From: TIUS-1 sp964019505
Lineage (GTDB): Bacteria > Bacillota_I > Bacilli_A > Mycoplasmatales > Mycoplasmataceae
Assembly: GCF_964019505.1 (NCBI RefSeq)
Contig: NZ_OZ026449.1
Span: 744,001 to 808,000 of the forward strand
Length of the DNA stretch: 64,000 nt
Reading direction: 5' to 3'
Made by a program: the position numbers and the translations under genes. Below the pieces are notes generated by a model. That model was not told the origin of the DNA. It did not search any database and saw only the letters and a list, made by a program, of their open reading frames with translations. Shown here piece by piece: positions 32,694 to 43,732 of this stretch (position 1 is the stretch's first letter; each line of letters begins with the position of its first letter).

Positions 32694-35600
32694 CTAACTA
32701 AGAAGAGCACTTGGTTTTATTTTTCTAATTTGATTATATGTAACAATCATTGTTGAAGAATAAATTAAGAATAAAATTGCAAATACCATTAAAGGCATTC
32801 AAAATTCAAAACCTATAGGTAGAACAAATCTAGTATTTGTTGCCACAAGCCCTACCCCTCAAACGAAGAAAAATCACGATGCACTAAATCCCACAATAAA
32901 TACAATTACCACACCAATGATATAAGGAGTCAGTATTTGTCTTAGTACGTAGTAATTACTGTATCCAAGTAATTTCATAGTTGCTAAGAATTCTTTGTTG
33001 TCATTTATAACCAATATAGTTACAAGCAATATAATTATCATCGAAACCAAAACTGCGAGCGTGATCAATCCAATAACTATTATGTTTACAATATCTGTTA
33101 TCTGTGCAAGTATTTGTTTTGACTCATATATTGGGGCCATTGTCTTGAATGTAGATACACCATATCCTTCAACAAATTTATCAAAATCAGGTTCTCCAGT
33201 TATCGGGTTGATGACATAGTTTCCATTCATACCTTGGGCACTAAAATCTGAAAAGCGTTGTGATGTTGATAACCCCCTTGTCATGTCTTTGACTTCAGAG
33301 TCAGAAGAATATTTATAGTTAAATATTGGAAATGAGTTGTTAAATGATGCATCAATTATTTCATAAATCTCTTTTGTTTCATTATTTGAACCGTTCATTT
33401 GAGATTTAAAAACTTGATACTGAGTTAAATTATTTTCATACTCTTTTGTTTCAATTATTTTTATCAAACTATTTAAAACATCATCTACATCATTTTCGCT
33501 ATAACCCTTAGAAACTAATCATTTTTTGTAATCTTTGTTTTTCGCTGTTTCTGGAACAAATCAACTTCCGAACATTTGTGATTGGGTCTTGTCATATCCT
33601 ATTGCTTTATTGGCGTTGTCATTACTTATTCAAGCTTGCAACTGACCATAACTTTTTTGTATTCCAACTACTTCGAATTTTTTAGTGACATTTTCAAATC
33701 CAATTTTCAAATTACCATCAGAAAATTTTTTATGAATTGCAGTTTGTTCAGTTGATGTTCTTGAAGTTCTTGATGTAATTTCACTACCGCCAATTTTAAC
33801 AGGTGACAACGATAAAATTGAAGCATCAGCAAAGTTCTTACCATCTGTTGATTGCACTGATTTTGCGGAGTTTGATCTAAACTCGGATTCATACATTGGG
33901 GCTCCACCTCTGTTCATGGCCCCAACTTTTACATCACCTGGTTTTAGTGTTTCAAAATCTTCATCTTCATTATTTTTTGATTCCAAAGTATCATTTTTTA
34001 TATCTAATTCAATTAGTGAATTTTTATTTATATTAAATTTCTTTGAAACACTTTCATTAATTATTATTGGTATATATTCATCTTTTGGTTCTACCTTAAA
34101 TAGTTCATCTTTGTTTTTATCAAACTCTACCAGTGAATTGTTTTTATCAATACCATTAACTTTTATCAAAGAATTTTGATAAAAAGCATCGAACATGGTT
34201 CCTCGAGTATCTGTATTAGGATTGAATGGCACAATATTAAAACCAAGTCCATAATCCTTATTGTTATTAATCGCATCCTTCATATATTCTTGAACAAAAT
34301 ACGGGGCTCTTGAATAACCCGTTTCTAGAATAGCAACACCAATTCTGTTATCAACCATTGAAATAAATCATGTGACCAAATGTCTATTTAGATCCATTAT
34401 TTTATCAACTGTTCACTTTTTTTCATCTTGTAATTCTGAGTTTGACAAGTCAATTAAATCAATGATTTCATCATTGATAACTAATTCCAAGTCGTGACCG
34501 TTATCTTTTTTGACTATTTTTAAATCATCAACAGACTTTGGTTCACTAAATAATATATTTTTACCCTTAGATAAAAAGTGACTTCTATTTATTTTTTCAT
34601 CAACTTTTTTTACATCAACAAAATTATTTTCATTTATTAAAAATTCTTGATTTACAGTCAAGGGCGGACCGACAATATATGTTTGATAAAACTCTAACAT
34701 ATACTTATTAAACAAAATATATTGTTCCCTTGTTGGTTTTTTTGTTAATTCTGTATCCTTTATTACATTAGATAAATTTCTCTTTAAGTTTGTGTAATCA
34801 GTTCATTGCGTAAGCAATGCTTGCATTGCAATTCCACCGATAATACCAGAAGGTGTTTTGATGTTTGGCAAACTATCTAACGCTTTGAAGAAACCGGTTG
34901 AAAAAGTCGTTCAATCTGAAAATCCTAATCTAGCCCAGGCTGTTGTACTTTCTAGTGGGATATCGTGATTGTAATAAAAGTTACTAATATCGCCTGTTAT
35001 AAATTGTTCATAAATTTTATTAGTATCAAAAATCACTTTTCCAAGTTCGTCTGTTGTCACGGCGTTAGAAGTATAAGCTTGTGTTTTTGGCGAAACTCCA
35101 TTTTTCTCTGTAGAGACACCTCCCATTGATATATCTAATAACTTTGCATCAGCATTATTTGGTATCGGAAATCCCCAACCTTCCATTTTATTATTTTTAT
35201 CTGGGTTGTATGTCTTATAAAAAGATAACGGGTTAGACGAGATTGGGTCATTGTATTCAACTTTATTTTGATAGTTAAGACCATCAAATGCCTTATCTTT
35301 ATTAGAATCCAAAATTTTTGGAGTAATCACTGTTATCGATAAAATAAATGTTGAAACAATTATTGTTAATAATGTTCCTAGATATTTTTGTCATGAAGTT
35401 GAAAGAACTGCCACTCTTAATCTTGGTTCGAATTTTTTTCTTCTTGAACCAATGCTTTTGATTTTCATTTGTATAAACCCGATTGAATTGGAATTCATTT
35501 TTGTCAGCAATCTTGATGGTGTCTCTTTTATTGTTAAATAAGCACACAAGAATGTAATTGCCAATAATGCAAATCAAGTTGTAAATATTGAGTTAACCAA

Positions 35601-36965
35601 TGATATGACATTGAAACTTGACATCACAAACGAAACCGAAAAGAAGCTAGAGAAAACATCCATTATTAATGGTGATATCAATATTGAAACAACGTATCCT
35701 ATTGTCACACCAATTGCCCCCGATATCATCGGAACAGCTACAAAATTATTAACAATTTCTAACTTCTTAACCCCCAGTGCCTTCAATATACCAAGTTGAG
35801 TTCTAAATATTTCAACTTGCTTTCTAAGCATGATTATTAACGCGAACAATGAAATTCCTGCCACAACAACCAATAGTGTAATTATTACAACTTTATACGC
35901 AATTACAACTTGGTCTAGTAACATGGTTCTTTGTGAGAAAATATAATCTCCATCATTGTAACCATAAACAACTTTTTGGTTACCCGCATTGTTACCTGTT
36001 ACTTTTTTAAACTCATTATCTATAGTTTTTAAATCGTATTTTATTGAGTTAAATTTTGCAGAATAATAAACCTCACTACCATAACTTGATGTTGGCATTA
36101 GTGATGATTCTGTTACACTTTGTAAATAAAATGGACTATCACCATCAACGACCATACCAAAATGTGATGGGTGCACATATGCAACCATATTTGTTTTTGC
36201 ATTTGGTATCACTGATGTTTCATCAATTATTGGGGATGTGAAATCCGCAGATGTACCAAAACCAACAATTTGCATTCAATAATATTTTTTATACTGTTCT
36301 GGTAAATCGGTGTTTATATTAACAACACCTTCTAGGTCTTTCTTTACTTCAGGATTATCTCTAACGTTTAGAGTATCTCCTTGCTTGTCCAATTGAACGC
36401 GGACAATGTCTCCAATTTTTAAGCTATTTTCTTTTGCAAAATTTTCATTGATGATTATTTCTTTTTTTGCTTCAATAACATCAGTAGAAAAATTTTTACC
36501 TTTTGATATTACTAAACTATCAACGTTGATTTCATTTGTGAAATCAACGTCTTCACTACTTATGTTTGTTTTTGCTAATGCTTTTATTTTTATTTTTTCA
36601 CCATCATTTGTTACGTTGCTAAAAACTCTACCTTCTGTTCTTGATCAAGAAAAGTCATACTTTTCTTTTTGTGATAACTGATTGACATAGTATTGTTGTA
36701 TTAACGTTTGATTTTCTGGTAATTCTTCATCCACTGGTTGCTTTAACCTGTTGTCTGGATTGATGCTAAAAATGAAATCATTTTGTTTTGATTCTATTTT
36801 TAGTCTGTCACTCCCACCTATAATAGTTTCTTTTGTTATGGCTGAAATTGATGCTAACAATGCAATTAACATAATCAAAAGCGAAAGGCCCAATATCTGC
36901 ATTTTCGTGCGTTTGGCGTTTCTAAAACCATTACGAAGCAAGAGTTTAATTGAACGTAAACTCAT
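32694..36965 (-). CDS. Very large FtsX/MacB-type ABC permease, 1423 aa
   Basis: Membrane permease with two FtsX-like halves. TM1 (about residues 22-45, GLSLLIMLIALLASISAI) is followed by an external region of about 300 residues. A three-helix FtsX block (about 352-465) contains LGILKALGVKKLEIV, the characteristic coupling sequence. Another TM comes at about 525-545, then an external domain of about 690 residues, then the last three helices (about 1235-1415) with FLATMKLLGYSNYYVLRQ. Such permeases usually export lipoproteins or transmit signals across the membrane with a separate MacB/LolD ATPase. No ATPase gene adjoins it. AGGAG precedes ATG at 36965. Many TGA codons are read as Trp. The large external domains suggest a surface-assembly role. 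Confidence 0.85.
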
Positions 36966-37001
36966 TTTATTCTCTCCTGTAATTTTTTGATATATAAAAA
37001 A

Positions 37002-37694
37002 TTACACCAAAGGAGGAGTTTGTGCTTTTTTGATTTCCTTTAATTTTTGACTAAATAATATTGTTACTTCTAGTTCTTCTTCAAAATTAGAAAATAGAAC
37101 ATTTTTAAAAAATGTAAACAACTTAAAATATAAAAACAATTTTACAATTTTATCTTCGTTTTCATCATGGGCAAAATTTTTGGAAATGATAATTAGCTGT
37201 TCATGATCAAAAGATCTCATTCTTTTAATTTTCATTTTCAAAATTACATTTATTATTGTATAAACAACAAACAAAACAAAAGCAACTATGCCGAATAATA
37301 ATGTGACTAGAAATAAATATTTCATCGCTACGGTTCTTAAAATGAATTCTAATGATATTAGATTATATGTTTCCATAAATATCATAAAAAATTTAACTGT
37401 AACTAACGCTGCGAAGATTACTGCAATTCACAAAGCGAAGATTACTTTTTTATTTTTGTTTATTTTATTAATGTTTTTGATGTTTTTGATGTTTCTAGTT
37501 TCTGCCAAACAAAATATTGTTGCATTTATAAATGACAACACAAGAACTGAGAGAACCATAAATGCAACAATCATTGAATTATAATTAATTTTTCTTGAAA
37601 TCAAATCAATCTTATCAATAGCAAAAAATATAATTAAAACAATTACAAATAAAATAAAAATATTTTCTAACTTATTCTTCAACTTAATTAACAT
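37002..37694 (-). CDS. Small polytopic membrane protein, 230 aa
   Basis: Four hydrophobic segments (about residues 10-27, 40-62, 85-105 and 120-150) are followed by a cytoplasmic helical tail ending KKAQTPPLV. Between TM2 and TM3 is an Asn/Lys/Ile repeat (NIKNIKNINKINKNKK), from a simple-sequence DNA tract near 37450-37500. GGAG precedes ATG at 37694. It lies 36 bases upstream of the FtsX-type gene in the same direction and may be its accessory subunit. One TGA codon encodes Trp. Function unknown. Confidence 0.7.
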
Positions 37695-37762
37695 TAGTTT
37701 TCTCCAATTTTGATAATTATAGTCCTTTAAAATGGAGTTGGAATAATTTTGAAAAATAAATA

Positions 37763-37788
37763 AAAAAATAGTCTCGATGACTATTTTT
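37763..37788 (-). terminator. Terminator after fba and the HTH fragment
   Basis: A stem AAAAAATAGTC / GACTATTTTT with loop TCGAT, followed by a T-run on the minus strand. It overlaps the stop codon of the fragment at 37781. Confidence 0.75.
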
Positions 37789-37963
37789 CTTTATTAGCCT
37801 TTAGACCATCTGGTCCATTAAGGTCATATGCTTTAATTCACTTTCTAAGTGAAGACCCACTAATATTTCGTGTTGGAGCAAAATTTTCAATTGTTGCTCC
37901 AGACTTTTTAAAATCTTTGACTATTGTTTCTTTGTCTTTTCAATTGACCAAGAAAAATTCGGT
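37781..37963 (-). pseudogene. Truncated helix-turn-helix (transposase OrfA-like) fragment
   Basis: A 60-codon reading frame lies between a TAA at 37964 and a TAG at 37781, with no ATG start. It encodes EFFLVNWKDKETIVKDF and then NISGSSLRKWIKAYDLNGP-DGL. The W-x-x-x-Y-x-x-x-G-x-x-GL pattern after a helix-turn-helix is typical of the first ORF of IS3/IS150-type transposases. Two TGA codons must be Trp for the frame to stay open. It sits directly after fba. I read it as a remnant; no OrfB or inverted repeats were found. Confidence 0.5.
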
Positions 37964-37970
37964 TTAGCTA

Positions 37971-38861
37971 TTAAGCTTTCCCTTTACATCCAAAGATTTC
38001 TGTTAATTCATTAAATGTGTTTTGTATTGCTTTGAATCCTGGAGCTAATAATTTACGAGGGTCAAAACCTTTCGCTTCATCATCAAGATCTTTCCTTGAT
38101 TCTATGTATGCACGTGTTGCATCTCTAAATGATAATTGTAGTTCTGTGTTTACGTTTATTTTTGAAATTCCTAATGATATAGCTTTTTTAACTTGATCAG
38201 TTGGGATTCCTGAACCACCGTGTAATACCATTGGTATTTTTGATGCTTCTTGTAATGTTTCTAATGTTTCAAAAGATAGTGATTTTCATCATTCTGGGTA
38301 TTGACCATGAATGTTTCCAATTCCGGCTGCTAACATTGTAATTCCTAATGAAGTCATTTCTGATGCTTGTTTAGGATCTCCAAGTTCACCTTGTCCAACA
38401 ACTCCGTCTTCTTCACCACCAATTGAACCAATTTCTGCTTCAATTGATACTTCGTATTTTTTAGCAAAAGCAATTAATTCTTTTGTTTTTGCAATGTTTT
38501 CTTCGTATGGTAAATGTGATCCATCGAACATTACTGATGAGTATCCGGCTTCGATACATTTTTTAGCCATTTCTACTGTTTGACCGTGATCTAAGTGTAG
38601 AGCTACTGGTACTGTGATGTTTAATTCATCAAGTAATCCATTAACCATTCCTACTACTACTTTAACTCCACCCATGTATTTTACGGCACCCTCTGATGTT
38701 CCTAAGATAACTGGTGTTTTTGAAGTTTGTGCAGCTTCAAGAATTGCTTTAGTTCATTCTAAGTTGTTGATGTTGAAGTGTCCAACTGCGTATTTTCCTT
38801 TGTGCGCAGCGTCCAACATAGCCTTAGCACTTACTAATTTTTTGTGATAAACTTTTGACAT
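37971..38861 (-). CDS. fba: Class II fructose-bisphosphate aldolase, 296 aa
   Basis: Cleaves fructose 1,6-bisphosphate to DHAP and glyceraldehyde 3-phosphate in glycolysis. It has the zinc-binding HLDHGQ (about residue 80), the EAEIGSIGGEEDG block (about 130), and VLHGGSGIP and INVNTELQ near the C-terminus, all standard for the family. Length is canonical. Four TGA codons are read as Trp (LEWTKA, EWWKSL and others). GGAGG with 7-base spacing fixes the start at 38861. Preferred codons and strong signals suggest high expression. Confidence 0.96.
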
Positions 38862-38961
38862 TTTTTGTCCTCCATAATATGTATGGATATATTTTACCTT
38901 TTAAACTTTCATATATGTTGATAAATAAATAAAATAATTTATTTTTTATAATAATTGCAAA

Positions 38962-38986
38962 TAAAAAAACACCTCAATGAGGCGTT
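38962..38986 (-). terminator. Terminator of the second NCS2 permease gene
   Basis: A stem CCTC / GAGG extended by AAC and GTT around loop AAT is followed by TTTTTTTATTT on the minus strand. Confidence 0.7.
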
Positions 38987-39002
38987 GTAACTTATATGTT
39001 TT

Positions 39003-40409
39003 CTAATTCCAGATGAGTGCAATGAAATAAATTGCAAATGCTATAGCCAGTACTCAGAGCATTGGTTTTATTTCTTTTGCACGTTTATACATAACTTCAA
39101 GTATTACATAAAATATAACTCCAAATCCAATTCCGTTTGTAATTGAGAATGTTGTTACCATTAATAAAATCATGATAAATGTCATTGTTGAAATTGCATA
39201 GTTTTTTCAATTAATCTTTCCAATATTACTGATCATTAATGTCCCAACATAAACTGACGCAGCACCCGTTAATGCTGTTGGTATCATTTGGAATATTGGA
39301 AATAATGGAATCGCTAGCGCAAACATTCCTGCAGTAAACACTGCTGATAATCCAGTTCTCGCACCCGATGAAATTCCTATTGTTGATTCGAGGAACGCCG
39401 TTGTTGGAGATGTTCCTGTGGCAGATCCAATAACTGAACCTAGTGAATCTGATATAACTTGTTTTTTTGAAATTTTAATTTCCGTTTCTAATTCTTCGGA
39501 CAATTTCGAAACAGCAACTAATTGCGTTCCTGTTGAGTCAAAGAATGATAAAAATAACATTGTCAAAATTGATAGATAAAACGTTGGGCTTGTTCAAATT
39601 TCGGTATTTGAAATTTGTTTTCAAGTGTTTTCAATGTTCATAGAAAAACCACTAAAATCATCATAACTTCACCCTTTTCATTTAGCGGCGTCCAACCCAC
39701 CTTCTACAATTATATTGTTTTCTTGTAGTCCAGGAATATTTGCAAGTATCAGTGTTGGTACCATCATAATTAGAAGTGCAAATATAATCCCACCTTTTAT
39801 ATTTTTGATGTGAAAAAATAGAATTAAGAACAATGTTGAAAATGACAACAACAACGTCAATCACATATCTCCAAAGTTTGATAGCTCAGCCACCGGTATT
39901 CCAGTTGGTGCCTCAAACACGTGCATAGAAGTCAGTCCAACATAAGCAATAAAGAAACCTACCGCAACAGAAATAGCCATATGCAGTTGTTCTGGCATTG
40001 CATATATTATCGCTAACCTAGCTGGAGTGATTGATAGAGCAAAGAATAATATTGAACCGATCATGCAAGCAACCAATGCCCCTTCGTATCCAATTCCAGA
40101 TCTAGCAAGAGAAAATGCAAACATCGCATTCAACCCCATACCCGGAGCTGCCACAATTGGAACATTCGCAAATAGACCCAATATTAATGTTGATACAATT
40201 ATTGTTATTGCAGTTGCAATAAACACACCACCCGATGACATTAAAATCTCATCTCCATTAATTGATGGCGCAGTTCCAAGCATTGTCGGATTAACGCTTA
40301 GTATGTATAAGATCGACACAAACGAAACTAGACCACCAATAAATTCTTGACGAATAGTGGTCTTCATATCGTTTAATCTGAAATAACTATCTATTTTTTT
40401 GATTAACAT
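39003..40409 (-). CDS. NCS2/AzgA-type purine permease, second copy, 468 aa
   Basis: Twelve-segment purine-base symporter paralogous to 12583-14007. It starts MLIKKIDSYFRLNDMKTT, followed by RQEFIGGLVSFVSILYILSV, AAPGMGLNAMFAFSLA and ISSGARTGLSAVF, the same family motifs in the same places. The true stop is TAG at 39003 after a tryptophan-containing end (LIWN). Several TGA-Trp codons occur. AAAGGAG sits 7 bases before ATG at 40409. Its leader contains an intrinsic terminator and possible RNA structure instead of a recognisable purine aptamer. Confidence 0.9.
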
Positions 40410-40442
40410 TTTTTCTCCTTTTAAACACTTTTTGTTTCTTAC

Positions 40443-40474
40443 AAAATAAAAGAACGAACTTAGTTCGTTTTTTT
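40443..40474 (-). terminator. Leader terminator (attenuator) of the second NCS2 permease
   Basis: A stem AACGAAC / GTTCGTT around loop TAA, with A-rich 5' and TCTTTTATTTT 3' on the minus strand, ends about 35 bases before the permease start. rpoE has its own terminator farther upstream, so this one probably controls the permease. Confidence 0.75.
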
Positions 40475-40540
40475 AAAGTGATTACCTTTTAAAAAAATTA
40501 TGAGATTTTGCAGACTCACAAGGTGTATTTGTTTCCTAAA
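40475..40540 (-). promoter_or_regulatory. Structured leader of unknown class before the NCS2 permease
   Basis: On the minus strand AUCUUUUA can pair with UAAAAGGU (8 bp), closing a region that holds a second stem UGUGAG / CUCAUA with loop UCUGCAAAAU and an unpaired GGAAACAAAUACACC. It does not match the purine, preQ1 or SAM consensus I know. It lies just upstream of the leader terminator. Confidence 0.4.
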
Positions 40541-40561
40541 AGATATTAGCATAGGAAAATA

Positions 40562-40589
40562 AAAAAATTGAAATAAATCCAATTTTTTT
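40562..40589 (-). terminator. Terminator of rpoE
   Basis: A stem AAAAAATTG / CAATTTTTTT with a 9-base loop, 8 bases past the rpoE stop on the minus strand. Confidence 0.7.
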
Positions 40590-40597
40590 ATTTTTTA

Positions 40598-40972
40598 TTA
40601 ATATTCGTCGTCGCTATCAATTTCAGATGAGTTTTCCCCATCTTTGTTGTCTTCGTCAAATTCAAGTGTTTCGCCTGCAAAGTCAGCTTCATCAAAGAAT
40701 TCTGTTGTTTCAAAATTGTCTAAGTAGTCATATTGTTTTTTGATTTCATCAAGTTTTAAGTTTTTTCTTAATGCTCAGTTTCCATCTGCTGTTAGTGCAA
40801 ACCTGTTATCTAAAACTAGATCAGAATATAAATCTGCTAATAGGTCGTTTTTTTGTGTTTTTGATAGTTTCATATCTTTAGAAATTTCCGTTCAAATTTT
40901 TTCAAATGAAACAGTGTCTTCTTTTGATTTATCAAGTATATTGAATACTTGTTCGATTATTGAGTGGCTCAT
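40598..40972 (-). CDS. rpoE: RNA polymerase delta subunit, 124 aa
   Basis: Accessory RNA polymerase subunit of Gram-positive lineages that speeds enzyme recycling. The N-terminal 80 residues are a folded helical domain (IEQVFNILDKSKEDTVSFEK, then WTEISKDMKLSKTQKNDLLADLY in two parts). The last 40 are almost wholly acidic (DEADFAGETLEFDEDNKDGE, ending DSDDEY). Two TGA codons encode Trp (KIWTEI and NWALR). GGAG precedes ATG at 40972. It starts 27 bases after the HD-hydrolase stop. Confidence 0.9.
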
Positions 40973-40999
40973 AATACTCCTTTGTATTTGTGTTTAATG

Positions 41000-42196
41000 T
41001 TATTCTACCAAATGTTGCACATATATATACAACTCTTTGATTGATTTGTTTCTATTAATTTTTGAATTGATAATTCTACTTGCTTCACTTAAAGTTATTA
41101 GCTTATTGTTTTCAATAAAACAAACACTTTTTGGATCATTTTTTGGTAGGTCAGAATAGATCGCAACTTCATTATATTTGATTACTCTAAAGTAATATTT
41201 GTTGTTCAGATTTGATTCTGATTTTAATTTTTCAAATTCAGCTTTAGATAAAGTAAATGAAACCTTGTGGCATCTTCTATTTATTAATCTATCGCTTAAA
41301 TCAGATAAAGTTTTGTCATCTTCAGAAATCATATCTGAAATAATGTTAGTCATTCTGTAGTCATCAAGTAGGTAAAACTTATCTACTGGTATCACTTTGT
41401 TTTCAATGATTTCTTTAATGTATTCTAATGATTCTTTATTTTTAAATTCATATCCTTCTTTTACTAAATCACGAACTCTTTCAACTCAAAACATTAATGT
41501 GTATTTGAAACCAAGCGATGTTTTGTGACGATACACTTGTTCATACATGTGATATCTTCCAACAAAGTAATCTTCAATTGCATGTATTACTTTTTTTGAA
41601 AACACAATTCTGTTTTCTTTAACAGACATATTTGAAAGAATATAATCAATATCAAAACTCGAATAAGGTACACCAACGTTGAAAGCATCTCTCATCATGT
41701 AGTCAAATCTATCAGCATCAATCTGTGATGAGATGATTGTATTTAATACATTGTTCTTATGTTTGCCCTCTATAATAGAACAGATTGCTTCAATATCCAT
41801 ATTATGTTTTTTAAGCACATCATTTATCTCAGTATTACCCCTAATGATGTCAATGGTGTAACTCTCGTGTGGTTGTGAGGATACAACTTCAAAGTTGTGC
41901 GAAAAAGGTCCATGACCGATGTCATGTAACAATCCAGCTATTTTTAAAGATATCTTTTCATCATCAGTTATTTCGTTTTTTAAACCCTCTGAAGTTACAA
42001 ATCTATTTACAACAAAAAACGTACCAACACAATGATTAAACCTTGTGTGTGTAGCTGTCGGGAAAACAAATTCAGTTGAGCCAAGTTGTTTGATTCTTCT
42101 TAGTCTTTGAAACTCTTTTGTATTAATTAAGTCAACATAAACTTGTTCATCAATCATTATTGATTTGTGAATATTATCTCTAATTATTTTTAACAT
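41000..42196 (-). CDS. HD-domain phosphohydrolase (dGTPase-like, YwfO type), 398 aa
   Basis: Metal-dependent phosphohydrolase related to dNTP triphosphohydrolases. The HD motif set is HTRFNHCVG, then LLHDIGHGPFSH (about residue 95), and a distal IDADRFDYMMRD (about residue 165). The family-typical start FQRLRRIKQLGST is also present. One TGA encodes Trp (FWVERVRD). The start lies 1 base after the gltX stop with AAAGGGA upstream, so it is cotranscribed with gltX. Substrate (dNTP or another nucleotide) is not settled by sequence. Confidence 0.88.
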
Positions 42197-42197
42197 C

Positions 42198-43628
42198 TTA
42201 AATTCCCTTTAAGTTATTGATAACTTTTTCTTTACCTAATAACATAATTATTTTTGCAAGTTCTGGTCCGTGTGACTGAGTTGTAATCATTATTCTTGTG
42301 GGCATGAAAAGATCTTTACCTTTTATGTTTAACTCTTGTCCAACTTTTTTTATTGCGTCTTTAATTGACTGTTCATCAAAATTGATTTTTGACATTTCGT
42401 CAATTAAAGCTTTGTTTAAATTTTTGTATTCAAATGCTTTTAATGTTTTTAAATCTTCACTTGATACTTTTCTATCAATGAAAAATAAATCTAAGTGATC
42501 ATTTATTTGAATTCCAAATTCAATTTCTTTTTTGAATAATAATAGAAGCTGATTAAACTCGTCTTCACTAAATTTTGATAGGTCATATTTTGAATCTACA
42601 AATTCTTTTACAAAAGTTAAATATTCTTTGTCTTCGATTTTTTTCATTCACACTGAGTTTAATCATTGCAATTTTTTAACATCAAATGTTGATGGTGATT
42701 TTGAAAATCTCTTTTCATCAAAGATTTTAATTAGTTCTTCTTTTGTGAAAATTTCTTCTTCACCCCCAGGTGATCAACCAAGTAAAGAGATGTAGTTAAA
42801 AATTGCTTCAGGTAAATATCCTAATGATTTATATTGTGATATGAAGAAGTCTTGATTCCCACTTCTCTTTGATAGTTTTTTTCTATTGTCATCTACAATT
42901 AAAGTCATGTGACCATAAGTTGGTGCTGTTCATTTGAATGCTTCAAAAACCATTAATTGTTTTGGTGTATTTGATATATGTTCTTCACCTCTAACAACAT
43001 GTGAAATTTCCATGTCGAAATCATCAATTACAACTGCAAAGTTATATGTTGCAACTCCGTTTGATTTGATCATTACTCAATCACCAATTTCATTAGATTC
43101 GAATTTTATTTCACCTCTAACCATATCGTTGATTGAATATTCTTTGTTACCTTCAACTTTGAATCTAATGTTAAATTCTTTAGATTCATTTTTTGATATT
43201 TCTTCTTTTGAAAGCTCTCTACATGTACCTGCGTATCTTGTTGCAATTACACCTCTTTGTTTTTGTTTTTCTCTTTCTTCTTCTAGTTTTTCAGAAGAAC
43301 AAAAACATTTATATGCAAATCCTTTTTCTATTAACTTATTTGCATAATCTTTATAAACTTCTAATTTTTCTGTTTGTTTATACATTCCGTATTTTTTAAC
43401 TGGTTTTAAAAAAGATTCATCTGGTGTAATTGATAATCAATCTAAGTTATCAAATTGTGATTCAATTGCATCCTCAACATTTCTTTCAAAATCTGTATCT
43501 TCTATTCTTACAATAAAATCACCTTTGTGGTGTTTTGCAAAAAGAAAATTCATTAGTGCTGTCCTTGTGTTTCCTATGTGTAAATACCCTGTTGGAGACG
43601 GAGCATAACGTAATCTAACTTTTTTCAT
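42198..43628 (-). CDS. gltX: Glutamyl-tRNA synthetase, 476 aa
   Basis: Class I synthetase charging tRNA-Glu and, in organisms lacking GlnRS, perhaps tRNA-Gln. HIGH-type motif APSPTGYLHIGNTRTAL lies at the start and KMSKS-type motif DNRKKLSKRSGNQD near residue 245. Zinc-type Cys residues occur in FCSSEKLEEE and AGTCRE. About eight TGA codons encode Trp. I start at 43628 (MKKVRLRYAPS) because GAGG sits 6 bases before it; an in-frame ATG 12 bases upstream lacks a site. A terminator lies upstream. Confidence 0.95.
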
Positions 43629-43705
43629 TTGTAACCTCATTGATGTTATTTTAACAAATTAATACTTTTCATTGGTTTATATTTTTAAAGTGTTCTTCTA
43701 GAAAA

Positions 43706-43732
43706 TAAAAAACAATTTTTAAATTGTTTTTT
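43706..43732 (-). terminator. Terminator of ychF
   Basis: A stem AAAAACAATTT / AAATTGTTTTTT overlaps the ychF stop codon and is followed by TATTTT on the minus strand. Confidence 0.75.

Noticed and set aside
37428..37510. Simple-sequence tract encoding NIKNIKNINK as a phase-variable switch
   Set aside because: The tract is in frame with units of mixed size and no homopolymer, so slippage would not clearly switch the gene.
40027..40350. Plus-strand frame of 107 codons
   Set aside because: Antisense to the second NCS2 permease; no promoter or ribosome-binding site.
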